From NCBI GenBank assembly GCA_014925825.1, contig JACGCK010000141.1, forward strand, positions 52,626 to 116,625: DNA of 64,000 nt, written 5' to 3'. This document shows, piece after piece, positions 22,671 through 33,954 of this stretch. The first letter of the stretch is position 1, and each line of letters opens with the position of its first letter. Both the position numbers and the translations under genes were made by a program. The notes under the pieces were generated by a model, which was not told the origin of the DNA, did not search any database, and saw nothing but the letters and a program-made list of their open reading frames with translations. The stretch is from Pholiota molesta (Eukaryota; Basidiomycota; Agaricomycetes; Agaricales; Strophariaceae).

Positions 22671-24908
22671 CTATAGCTCTTCTCTTGAGTTGCCATTCTT
22701 CTTTTTGCCATCGTCGACGGGTAGACACAGTGCTGGTGAAGTTCCCGTAAACTCGTATTCGCATTTTTCGAGCTCCTGCACTGTTAAAATGGCATTCTCC
22801 ACTCCACAACTGAGTTTTAGCTAGAAAAAAAATTGGATTTGCACAAGTCAGCAAGAATTATTGAGAGAAACAGAGGAGGCGTAAGGATCGAGTGGAGTGA
22901 CAAGGTTACTTACAACGACATTGCGTTCCGGGCCATTCCAGCATCTGGTACCGCGTTTATACACTTGTTTCTGGTAGTATTCTGGTTGACCAGGCTTGAC
23001 ATCCGATGAAGGATTCCAAGATTCGAATTTCCTACATCCAGAAGAAACGAGGAGCGGAAGCAATGTCAGTGGTGAAACGCTACCACGCATATCAAGAACG
23101 AGATCTAACCCGAGACTGAAAGTAGTTCCTCCGTTGTTCGGTTTTTGCTTAACCTCATTGAAGAGGCAAACCTCGTAGGTATAACTACAACAATGATAAG
23201 TGAGCTGTTGCTTTTCAATTTCGAGCAAAACTCAAGACGTACTCTCCAGTGTCCTTCTCCAGACACGTTCCATCGAGTTTCTTCCATTCTCCCTTGGGAC
23301 CGAACTTCTTCACGTCGAAGATCTCTTTGGCGGCTTTCTCCGCATTTTCTTTGTCGTGTTTCAAACCGTTCAGGTCGTTTTCGGCGTCATGGAAAGCTTG
23401 TTGGGCTCGAGACGAATCGGCTGATAAGAGAAAAATTAGAACAAAGTATTGATAGGCACGCACTTAAATTTACCTGCTGAACTGTCGTCACCACTGACGA
23501 CACCCAATTTTTGTAGCCATGACACGAGAGTTTCCTTGACATCCTCGTATACAGGAAGCACAGAGTCTGGCAGGTAAGAAGACAGTTCGAACACTGCGAA
23601 AAGTGAGCCGCCAGAACATTGAAGAGGATAAAAGAAAACAACGTACAGATAGAGCCTTCTATCGGTACTTTAATGAATTCTTCGTGTTCCAACAACAAAG
23701 AGACATAGTCGGTATTCAATAAACCGGATAGCTTCAATTTGATATCGTCCTCAGTCCATTCGCCCTCCTCCAGAGCTTCCTCTTCAGCTATGACTGCCTC
23801 TTCTTGAGTGGATTCGGTGCTTTCGCTCTCCTTTCCAACATCATTGATATGAGGTAGGCCAGCTAGCTCTTCCCACCCGCGAACAGCCTCTAAGACTGCC
23901 ATATCCTGGTAATTAGGGTTGTATCCCGTCCTTAGAGCGTCGAGTATGTCCCCAAGGGCCTTTTCGCGTTCAAGGTGCCTTTCATATTCTCGTTGGAGAG
24001 ACTTGAGGGCATTGTTGTGAGTAAGGAAAGATTCATAGAGTGCTAAGAACATGTTCAGCATGTCATGGATATGTGTCCAATATTTAGAACCCACGAGATG
24101 ACTTCTTATGCTCGATAGCAGCTTGGGTCAATGATTCGGTTCGTTCGGCAATGTCTGCAACAAGATGAGCGATTGAAGGTAAAAGCTAGGTCACCCTACT
24201 CACCCTGAAGGCGCTGAACTTCCTTCTCCTTGACTCTAATTTTCTCCCCTAATGATATAGCTTCAGCCTCAAGACGTTTCTTCTCTTGATGTGCGAATGC
24301 GATGTAGCTCGAACGAACTTTGGCTCCCTAGGGAGAGTATAAGATGAGAAAGCATCAAATAAGCATAGATCAACACACCTCTCTCTGAATCTTTAATTCA
24401 GCTTCATGTTTCTTCTCGTACGCCTCTCCGATCTCCTTGCACAGATTTGGACATACGCCCGGCCGTTCGTCGGACCCATCACAACATTGGATTTCTGCTA
24501 GAAATTGAGAATAGATGCGATAGTACTTGATTTTTAGATGGCGTACCGCATAGCCCGTCATTTACTCTTGAACTTGGAATAAAAGCTCCAATGTGTCCCT
24601 CGTTCGCACAATAGAACTGGGTATCCGGACAAGCGCTTGTTCCTGATATACTTGGTTTAGCATTTAAACAAGCCAATTATGCAAAGTAGGTGGCCCGGAC
24701 CTGGTTCATCACTCCCGTCTAGGCAGTCGCAGGAGTCGTCATTCACGAAGTTCCAGGGAATTTCCTTCGAGCCGTCCAAACATTTCCAAGTGCCAGCTTT
24801 TGAGGGAACATATTTGGGAATTAAATCGGGAGCAACGCCCAGAGTCTTTGGAGTGGTCGCTAGAGCAGATAGTGGAAGAGCAGAGAGCAGGAGGACCAAG
24901 GGTACCAT
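22671..24908 (-). CDS. GTB1: Glucosidase II beta subunit (PRKCSH/GTB1 family)
   Basis: Regulatory subunit of ER glucosidase II, which trims glucose from N-glycans during glycoprotein folding. Start at 24908 with a signal peptide ([17 protein letters not shown]). Next come two Cys-rich LDL-receptor-A-like repeats with the acidic signatures [11 protein letters not shown] and [12 protein letters not shown], split by introns at the usual places. A coiled-coil region ([15 protein letters not shown]) and an acidic segment ([15 protein letters not shown]) follow. The mannose-6-phosphate-receptor-homology domain closes the protein: [46 protein letters not shown] and [16 protein letters not shown], with its paired cysteines. 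It ends NGNSREEL, a KDEL/HDEL-like retention signal. All joins are in frame. It is divergent from RPS25 with 168 bp between starts. Confidence 0.95.
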
Positions 24909-25076
24909 GGCCTGTGTTGGACTTTGACTATAGCATTCTGCGATCGACGTGTCCAGTCGCGCTTTCCCCTATGTTATGTAATCGCTGATGTAATTAATGG
25001 CCAAACAAGGCACGCGCCGCCTCTTTGGAAAGCATCGTCTGCGCCGAGAGCCTCATCATCGACGGTCACATCTACT
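24909..25076. promoter_or_regulatory. Bidirectional promoter, GTB1/RPS25
   Basis: Only 168 bp separate the two divergent start codons, so this stretch must serve both genes. No TATA box is evident. Confidence 0.6.
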
Positions 25077-25616
25077 ATGGTGAGTACGATTTCACCCAAT
25101 CTTCAGCCGTTCTGGTCTCCCTGGACGTCCTACGGATGTTCTCGTTACGGTTTACGAACCCCACGCAAGAAGAAGAGCTGGATGCGCCATTTCGACTCTG
25201 GATGTACTTGATGGAACCCGACCGCTGATGGCACTTCCTCCCATAGGCCAAAGCAAAAGCAGCCCCCGCTGCCTCCAGCGGTGGTAAATCCGCGAAGAAG
25301 AAGAAGTGGTCCAAGGGAAAGGTCAAGGACAAGGCCCAACACGCCGTCGTCCTCGACAAGGCCACCTACGACCGTATCCTGAAGGAAGTCCCCACCTTCA
25401 AATTTATCAGCCAGAGCATTCTCATCGAGCGCCTCAAAGTCAACGGCAGCTTGGCTCGCGTTGCTATCAGGCATCTCGAGAGGGAGAAGCTCATCAAGCC
25501 TATCATCCACCACTCCGCGCAGCTCATCTACAGTGCGTCCGATTTTTTTGCTTGGTACTGATGAAGACTGATTTTTTTTCTTTTATTCAGCGCGGGTAAC
25601 ATCACAAGCAGATTAG
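25077..25616 (+). CDS. RPS25: 40S ribosomal protein S25 (eS25)
   Basis: Small-subunit protein, 104 aa, near the family length. Three exons: the first contains only the ATG (25077-25079) before a GTGAGT donor; exon 2 (25247-25532) carries nearly the whole protein, with the basic N-terminus [53 protein letters not shown] and [11 protein letters not shown]; exon 3 (25591-25616) adds TRVTSQAD and the stop. The 3-nt coding first exon is forced: no alternative ATG reaches the conserved frame, and the 167-nt first intron ends CCATAG just before AKAKAAP. The winged-helix DNA/RNA-binding core is intact. First introns right after the ATG are common in ribosomal-protein genes and can carry regulatory signals. 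Confidence 0.95.
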
Positions 25617-26451
25617 ATGTCCATATCATTTCTTTTGGCTCTCTGTTATGCTTGCTAGGCTGTATGTATTCCACAATCGCATGCCATATAAAACCATACA
25701 ATCCGCAAACAACTTGTACTACGTGTGATCAATTTTCTGGTGTTACTTTCTATCGCTTTCAAGTTATAGCCCGCATCTGCTCCGTTGCGAAAATGGAATT
25801 TACCTGAAGCGCATTTGGCTTGGCAACGTCTAACCACACGAATCCGTCGGTGTCCAAAGCTAAGGCTCTCAACTCTCGATAATCTCGAACGTCTACTTTC
25901 TTGAATGATTTCAAATTGTTGCATGCAGACCTAAATGCTCAAACCTCCATGACACTCTTATCAAATACAATGCCCTATATTTCAAGGAGATCCTTTGAAT
26001 CTCTGTTTCTGGCTGGGCGATAGGACAAATAACATGGAGGCACTTCGAACGCGCGCGGTGATAAGTGATGACTTGATACGATAGACTTGGAAGTTGGAGT
26101 TAGCTCTTGTGTTCTTCCCGTGATGGCTCCAGGAGCGTAGAGTATACCACCGTCAGACAATATGTGATTCGCTCTTGAACAAATCTTGGGGGCTTCAATT
26201 CTCCCTCTATCTATGTCTATCTATGTGCTAAAAGGCACTGACCTAGGCTGACCACGCGGGCGTGTCAGCAGGTGAATCCAGAATATTCATTTCCAAGCAA
26301 GAACCATCGGACCGTCTCCGGCTACGGATGTCCATCAAAGTTTCCGAATCCCCAGGCTCCGCATTCAAAGGTCTAGGAGGCTTTGGAGCACCACTATCAG
26401 TTGAGTTTCCTCTTGATTCCTTCCAACTCGTTCACTGATACTCTTGTTGCA
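25617..26451. other. Intergenic stretch between RPS25 and the FGGY kinase
   Basis: About 830 bp. Nothing coding is convincing on either strand. The first part is likely the RPS25 3' UTR and the last 150 bp the leader of the kinase gene. Confidence 0.4.
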
Positions 26452-28708
26452 ATGAGCAGCTCCAACTCAGACAATTATTACATCGGCATCGATGTCGGAA
26501 CGGGTTCCGTGCGCGCGTCACTTGTGGACGCCTCAGGCAAAACCATTGCTGCCTCCGTCCAAGAAACGAAAACCTGGCGCGATCCGCTGAATAGCAAGAT
26601 TTTTGAGCAATCGACGACCGATATCTGGAATGCGATTGGGCTAGCTACTAAAAGCTGCTTGAAGACATCTGGCTTGGATCCAAGTTCTGTTAAAGGGATC
26701 GGATTCGACGCTACATGTTCGCTAGCCGTTACGGACTTTGAGGGCGAACCGGTCAGCGTTAGGAAGGGTGCGACGCTTGGCCAACATGGAGAGAGGAACA
26801 TAATCCTTTGGGCCGACCACCGCGCTGAGAGGGAGGCGGACTTGATCAATCAAACAGGATCGATTGTGCTGGATTATGTGGGCGGAAAAATGAGCGTACG
26901 TTCACCATCTGCCACTATTCAAAACTGTAAACCTTATAGCGCTTTCGCAGCTCGAGATGGAGATTCCAAAAATATTGTGGCTCAAGCATAACATGAAACC
27001 CGAGCTGTTCAGCAAATGCCAGTTCTTCGATCTCCCAGACTTCCTCACATATCAGGCTACGAGAGATAACACCCGCTCTTGCTGCTCTTTGACGTGCAAG
27101 TGCTCTTACGTCCCAAATGCAGGATGGCAGAAGGACTTCTTCAAGCAGATAGGCTTGCAGGAATTATCGGACCGCGATTACGCGCAGGTGGGTGTCAAGG
27201 AAGGTGAAGAGCCTTTGATCGCAGGGATGCCTGTAGGCAAAGGCCTCTCGGAGATGGCAGCGGAGAAGCTTGGACTCCTTCCGGGTACGCCTGTGGGCAG
27301 TGCCCTTATTGATGCGTACGTTCTCCCTTTCTGCTTCTTTTGAAGACAAACTCATTTTCATCTATAGGTATGCAGGCTGGATGGGAACAGTTGCCGCGAG
27401 ATATAGGCAAAATGGAGTGCTATCCCCCGTTATCCCAACTCTAGAAGAATCCGGCCACCGATTAGCAGCGGTTGCTGGCACAAGCACCTGTCATATCGTT
27501 CAGGTATGATGACTTTTGCCGAAAATAGAAAATCATCTAATTTCTAACGTTTCAGAGTCCCGACGGAATTTTCGTTAACGGCGTATGGGGCCCATACAAG
27601 GTAATATACACAATAACCGTTTCGAAAGCCCCAATTTAGTAATACATTTAGGATCCCATAATTGCTGGATGGTGGATGAACGAAGGAGGCCAATCATCAA
27701 CCGGTCAGGTTGGTGAAAGATCAAAATCGTCTTCCTCGCTTGAACACTGAGGAAATGGTTTTTTACTATCAATAGTTGATCGATTTTGTTCTAACCAACC
27801 ATCCCGCGTATCCGGAGCTCGTTCAAGTCGGAAAAGATCAACAGAAGAACATTCATGTTGGTGAGTCTCTTGTTAATTGTGATGTGTGTTTACGGCCTCA
27901 TATTTTCTTGTTATAGTTCTTCATGAGATTTTGGAAAGACTTCGGGTCGAACAAAACGCTGAGAGTCTAACTGAAGTGATCAAGGATTTGCATCTTTACC
28001 CTGATTATCATGGTCTGCAATTTTCGTCTGATAATCCACGATGGTAGCTAATCTTATTGATTTACAGGAAATAGATCACCAATTGCAGACCCTCGTATGC
28101 GCGGATCTATCGTCGGAATCGAATTGGTGGGCTCTTTTTCTTTGTCCACCCACCTATTCAGACAACTAACGAACCCTTCTAAATCCAGGACAACTCCATC
28201 GTAGATCTCGCCAGAATCTACCAAGCCACACTCCTCGCCATCGCGCTCCAAACGCGACACATCGTCGACACGCTGAATGCCGCCGGCCACAAGGTCACCT
28301 CTATCTACATGAGCGGTGGGCAGGCGAAGAACAAGGAGCTGATGCAGCTTTTCGCGGACGTGTGTGGGATGCCGGTGGTGCTCCCTGTGGACAGCGGGGG
28401 CGCTGTCGTGCTGGGCGCTGCGATGCTCGGGCGCTTCGCGGCTGAGGCCGGTGCGAAGGGGAAAGAGGGGCAAGCGGAGAGGCTGTGGGATATCATGGCA
28501 AGTCGTTTCCTTATCAGAAATGACGAAGGCTAATTCACGTTGTTCTGAATAGGTGAAGATGACGCCTGCTGGCGATATGGTGGCCCCAAAGTGTACGCCA
28601 AGGGAGAAAAAATTGCTGGAAGCCAAATATAAGATTTTCTTGGAAACTATTGAAATTCAAAAACGATGGAGAAAGGAGATGGAGGATGCTCTAACGGACA
28701 AGATCTGA
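26452..28708 (+). CDS. FGGY-family carbohydrate kinase (D-ribulokinase-like)
   Basis: ATP-dependent sugar kinase of the FGGY family, closest in style to the eukaryotic FGGY/YDR109C group, which phosphorylates D-ribulose. Start chosen at 26452 (MSSSNSDNYYIGIDVGTGSV), since the ATP-binding loop GIDVGTGSVR usually starts within 15 residues of the N-terminus; an in-frame ATG at 26383 is possible. Recognisable blocks are GFDATCSLAV, ILWADHRAEREA, PKILWLKHNMKPELF, FFDLPDFLTYQATRDNTRS, GWMGTVAARY, VAGTSTCHI, GVWGPYKD and WWMNEGGQSSTGQL. The C-terminal actin-like lobe has YMSGGQAKNKELMQLFAD and VDSGGAVVLGAAMLG. About eight short introns all preserve frame. The specific substrate is inferred from family resemblance only. 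Confidence 0.9.
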
Positions 28709-29830
28709 CGGTGTATTCAAAAGACAAAAATTGTACAAAGCATTGAATTTCGATTGCGCGATATTCTACTGCCAGATTTCGTCGAAAGCTTCCACGTTAA
28801 CGATAAGTAGGATCTTGCTTATTTAGCTTCAGCCACCGTGCCTTCTATGACACTTTATGAGGATACAGCTGTATGCAATATGCATGCGATTCTCAAAAAG
28901 GAACTTCAGATATGGGACGAAGTTAGAAGCGTGTGATGCCGAGGCTTGAAACCAATGAACGTTAATGTTGGTCGACGGGTGAAGAGGTTATAGAACATTA
29001 GACGTCCATGTCGATTTCACCGTTCGTCCTTCGATTTCTACACGACTGCACGTTTCGGGGACAGGATTTGATCTCAATCGATGCATACCTTCTTCGCGTC
29101 GGTCTTTGGACTGGGCCCCAGTTGACCTCCACAGTGACCTGTCTATTTATACGACCTCTATTAGTATCTACTCGTTGAAAAAATGCCATGTGCACTAGGT
29201 CTTTGTCGCTTTCTGTAGGCTGGATTGATTCCCGCACATCAAATGGACTATGACATTTAATAGTGGTTGCTGATAGCGAACTTATTCTTCTGACCAATGT
29301 CTTTCGGTGTACAGAACACCAAACGTAGTTCGGTAGCACATGTTAACATGTTATATCGTGTACCCAAATGAATAAAGACCTAGATTAAGTAGTAGCGAAG
29401 AACCTCTCGACTTTGAGAGAGAAGCACTTCTCAGCTGGCGCATGCTCACTGCCTTGCACCGGAGTAGTGACGCCCGAAATTGACATTTGGTCGGATCCTG
29501 TAATAACCCTTTCCTGTCGAAATGAGTGCATCAAATAGGAGTCAGGACGAATGCTTTCTGGAGGAAAATAAATATAGCGGCCATGGGGCTGGTCGCGAAC
29601 CTGGACTGTCGTCACTAGTCGAGGCCAGACCCACCACAATGGAAGGAAGGGTAAATTCCGGGCGGTTGAAAGCAGAGCCATTTGTAGGTTATACATGCAG
29701 CGAGTCCATAGTGGGAACTGCTATCTTATTACGAGGCAAACGATGAATCGGGCATACATTTCGTAGTACAAAGAGGAGAAGTGCTTGCCACCCACCCGCA
29801 GCCCATGGAGATAAACCGTCATCGACTGAT
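28709..29830. other. 1.1-kb spacer between convergent genes
   Basis: Lies between the 3' ends of the kinase and SH3 genes. Two minus-strand frames (28998-29339 and 29385-29696, each just over 100 codons) have no motifs or splice partners and are probably chance. No tRNA-like cloverleaf was noticed. Confidence 0.35.
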
Positions 29831-31215
29831 TCACAGAAGCTTGACATATGAAGCCGGGAAGAGTCCCTTCTTCCCGTTGAATTCTCCAGTCCACCTGTCA
29901 AATAAGAAAAAGAAAGCAGACGCGATGCCGTATAGCGTTAGTGGATATTGCCTATACTGAGATGGGTGGGCGAGCAATGGCATTGAAAGTGGGCTAGTTT
30001 CCCGAGAAGGGAGGGGAACGAAATGTATAAAGGTGAAAGACCCACCAATCATCAGATGTCCTTTCCGTGACCAACACATGTTGCCCTTCTGCGATGACAA
30101 GATCACCTGCTTCCTAGAAACACCACGTCCAGAATCAACCCAAAATTGCCAGCCAAGACGTCAGATCCAAAATACATACGCCAGAGTTATACTCGTACAG
30201 GGCCTCCGCCCATTCTCCTGCTTCTTCTTCCTCCTCGGGCTGGGGCTGATGCCGAGCGGGCGGAGGAGGCGGCGGTGCTGGTTCCGGCGTTGGGGAGCGT
30301 GCGCTCGCGCTCCCTGAACCTGCGCGTCTTGACGGCGGAGGTGCGAAATTATTTTGTCTCGCTCCAAACGCGGGAGGAACCGCAACCTGCGGAGGAGCTT
30401 GAGGCTTACTCCGCAGGGATCCAAGGAACCCGACGGTCGACGAGGTATCTACACCGCCAAATTTCTGGGAACATATCAAGAGCGATGATAGTCAGGAAAT
30501 GATACGATCACGGTCAGAGGCCCGGGTAAGTTCAAAGACATACTTTCGCGGAAACCAAGTTCGATGACGGTTTTTCCGCGACGGGTGGCGGACTCATTCT
30601 CGAAGGTGGGGGCTGGCTATTTCTGGAAGCTGAGAATGCCATGGACGCAGCAGCCACCCGGCCTGCCACGCTGCTCCCCTCGTTATCCGATACCTAAGAA
30701 TGCGAAGATCCCGATGGACATCAGCAACAAACTCGAGTCATAAAGGCGTCTCCTCTCCCCCCATCAATCAGACAGATATATATCCAAGCTATCGGACTCA
30801 CCCCGCTTGCCCCTGCACCTCCTCCACCACCTGCTCCTGCACCACCAAACGCCGTCCGCGAATTGGCAACGTGTTTGAAACCAGCCGACATGAAATTGGC
30901 CGCTGCCTCGGGATTGTTCGCCATTGCGCGTCCTACTGCGGAAACGGCTGCTCCCTGCGGCGTATGTCCCGCAGACGCTTGTTCAGCATTATTGGCGAAA
31001 ATCTCAGGTCGCGACGAGAAGTATCTACACGCAAGAGGTTGATTTGAATGAAACAGTGTCAATGGGGATCACAGAGGAAGTTGCCACAAGGGAAGTACAA
31101 CCGGTGAGGTCTAATGAACAGCGTGGTCAGAAGGTCATCTGGGCAAAAGGACTCACTCATCGAGCAGACTAAAGAATGCGTCTTTCTCATGGGCTTGTAG
31201 ATTGGTAAAGACCAT
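29831..31215 (-). CDS. Small SH3-domain protein (Lsb/Pin3-type architecture)
   Basis: Start at 31215 (MVFTNLQAHEKDAFFSLLDE), then a short exon junction to YFSSRPEIFANNAEQ. A Gly/Ala-rich linker, a Pro/Ser-rich linker (SQPPPSRMSPPP, RSPTPEPAPPPPPPARH) and an acidic EEEEEAGEW follow. The C-terminus is a single SH3 domain split over three exons: ALYEYNSG, then EAGDLVIAEGQHVLVTER, DDWWTGEFNGKKGLFPASYV and KLL-stop. The canonical ALYxY, WW and FPxxYV peptide-binding residues are all present. Helical N-terminus plus a C-terminal SH3 resembles fungal LAS17-binding proteins that act in actin patches and endocytosis; that role is inferred. The frame is intact through about five introns. Confidence 0.85.
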
Positions 31216-31818
31216 GCTGTAAGTGTCCACTTGGTGGTTAAGAACTGACTGACTGATTGACCTTCCTAATCAATCGCGCCCCTATCGCACCCCATCATCC
31301 CAGCCCTAATTTTGGACTCTAAACAAAACAACCATGAAACATTGCTTTACGCGACCATACAGTATGGGCTATACAAATCCGAAAAGATTCTGATACTTAA
31401 AAAATAGGATGGACACACCGGACGGACCAGCAGACGATGAAGATCATCGGGCAATAATCACGGTCGTGCATGTGTGGGAGATAAAAAGAAAGCAGCCGAA
31501 AACAATGACGACAGAAACTACATTTACGCGCGAGGATAAATTTCATCACACCAAGAAAATGAGGGAAAAGCAAGAAGCCGATGGAAGGAAAAGAAGAAGC
31601 CGGACCTTCTTCAATAACAAGCAAATAAACAGCGAAGAAGGATAAAAAGGAGCAGGCGAAAAAATAACCAAATCATGACTTTCGTCATGTATAATCAGCA
31701 ATATGTAAGTTACAGTTCATCGTCACGATTCCGGAGTTTTAACAGCGAGGGGATTAGATGGGCCAGCGGTCTAGTAGGTGGGAGGGAGGTAAGGGGACGG
31801 CCGCCTGGCCTTTTTGGT
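31216..31818. other. Intergenic spacer, SH3 gene to SSXT-like gene
   Basis: About 600 bp with no gene visible. A plus-strand frame (31409-31645) is unsupported. It holds the SH3 gene promoter and the 3' UTR of the SSXT-like gene. Confidence 0.35.
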
Positions 31819-33913
31819 TTACGACGAATTCCAGTTGAATAGTTCAAACTCATTGGAAATGATCTGGTCTGCAGGTGGGGTATTTTGCGGCGTGATTTGC
31901 GGTTGCTGTTGCTGAGGGGCGGGTGTTGCAGACATATGTCGAGGGTGATCGCTTGCAGATGGAGATGGCGCGAAGGGGTACCCACCCTGCGACGGTGTGT
32001 TCCAGTTCTGACTATTCGTTGGTGATGGCGCGCTGATTCCACCGACGAACGGCCCTCCCGAGGCATTGCCTGAGGACGACATTCCGAAATTCGACCCTCC
32101 CTGGAGATGTTGCTGCTGCTGTTGTTGCTGCTGCATCTGTTGTTGCTGAGCAAGCATCTGGGCCTGTTGTTGCGAGCCCATCATCTGCTGATTGAACGCC
32201 GGACTCTGGGACGACATCGCACGTACGGCCTGCCCGTGTTGCTGCTGCAGTAGCATGCGCTGGTAATCTTCCTGCGTCATAGACCCAGAAGGGCCTCTCT
32301 GAGGCGGACCCCGTGGCGTCAGTGGCGACGGCCCACTATCTGACGGAGAACGCGTGCTGCGCGCAATTCCCGGGATGGCCGAGGCAGATCGCATCGAAGA
32401 CCCGGCGGAAGGACCTGGGAAGCTGCTGTCAGAGCCCATGGGCGACGCTGCGTGGGTCGGCGACGACGCGCCCATCTGGCCCTGCGCCTGCGCCTGCATC
32501 CGCATCCGCTCCTGCATGAGCTGCTGCTGCATCATCGACGGCACATTGCCGCCCGCCATGGCGCCCATATTCGCGAACTGCGCAGGGTTCATGCCGCCGC
32601 CTCCACCTCCACCTCCAGGGCCGCCAAGCCCACCGGAATTCATGCCACCAGGACCACCTGGCATGCCGACATTCCCGCCTCCGCGTTGCTGCTGCATTAG
32701 TAATAGCTGTCTTTGGTGTTGTTGTGATGTCAAGTTTCCAGGACCACCACCGCCTGCAGCACCGCCGCCCATTCCGCCCATATTGCCTCCCATCATTCGT
32801 GGGTCCATACTCCCAACACCCCCATGTTCATGCCTCCACCCATACCACTACCACCCCCCATGCTGCCGCCGCTCATCCCGCTAGCTGTGCCTCCGGCGCC
32901 ACCGCCGACCATGCCCATACCCCCCATGCCCTGCATCGAGCCTCCGCCCATACCGAACATCGCGTTCTGCTGGCTTTGCGCCATGGCCTGCTGCTGTACG
33001 GGCGACAAAGGGCTGTTGCCTGGAAATCCACTAGATCCGGCACCTGCGCTCTGATTCTGCTGCAGCTGCTGGGGCAGAGACGCGCCGCCGCCCGGGCCTC
33101 CTGGGATGCCCATTTGCTGCTGCATGTGCTGCGGATTTTGCATTGGATTGGGATTTGATCCTGGGCCGCGGCCCATGGCGGCCATTTGGTTCTGCTGGAG
33201 CTGCTGTTGATGTCCTTGATGTGGATCCGCTCGCATCATCTCTTGTTGGCGCTGAATTTGATTCTAGAAAAATTGGCAACAACGGAAAACAGGCGTCAAA
33301 GTCAGTAACAAATCATTCATACGCAGAGATACACCAAGCGACATCAAATGGATCGCAACGAAGGGGATAAAAACAAAGGTGTAAAAGAAAGGCCTCACCT
33401 TGGCCATAACGATCCTCTGGACCTGCTGCTGCACCGGCATACCCTCAAACCCAGGCACGTTCTGCACCAGATACCGCACGATCGGGTGGTGCGGCGTATT
33501 CAGGACCTGGAACGCCTGCTGCATCTGCTGTTGCTGCGTCAGCGCGCTGGGAGGCATACCGCCTCTGGGCCCGCCTGCGCCGCCCATCCCGCCCGGTCCG
33601 CCAGCGCCCCCCATGGGCCCGCCGGCGCCTCCACCGGCGCCTATACCGCCCATTCCGTTGATCATGGGGTTCATGGCGTTCGAGCTGATCCCGCTCATCA
33701 TCCCACTTGGGCCGGCGACGGAGGCGTTCCCTGAACCGGATACGCCGTCGATGCTGCCCATGGTCATGCCGCCACCACCGATAGCCCCAGGCGATTGCTG
33801 CTGCTGCTGTTGTTGTTGTTGCTGCTGTTGTTGCTGCGCCTGTTGCTGCTGCTGCTGATGTTGCTGTTGCGCCTGTTGCATCTGCTGCATCTGCTGCAGC
33901 CGGTGTTGCTGCA

Positions 33914-33954
<41 letters not shown>

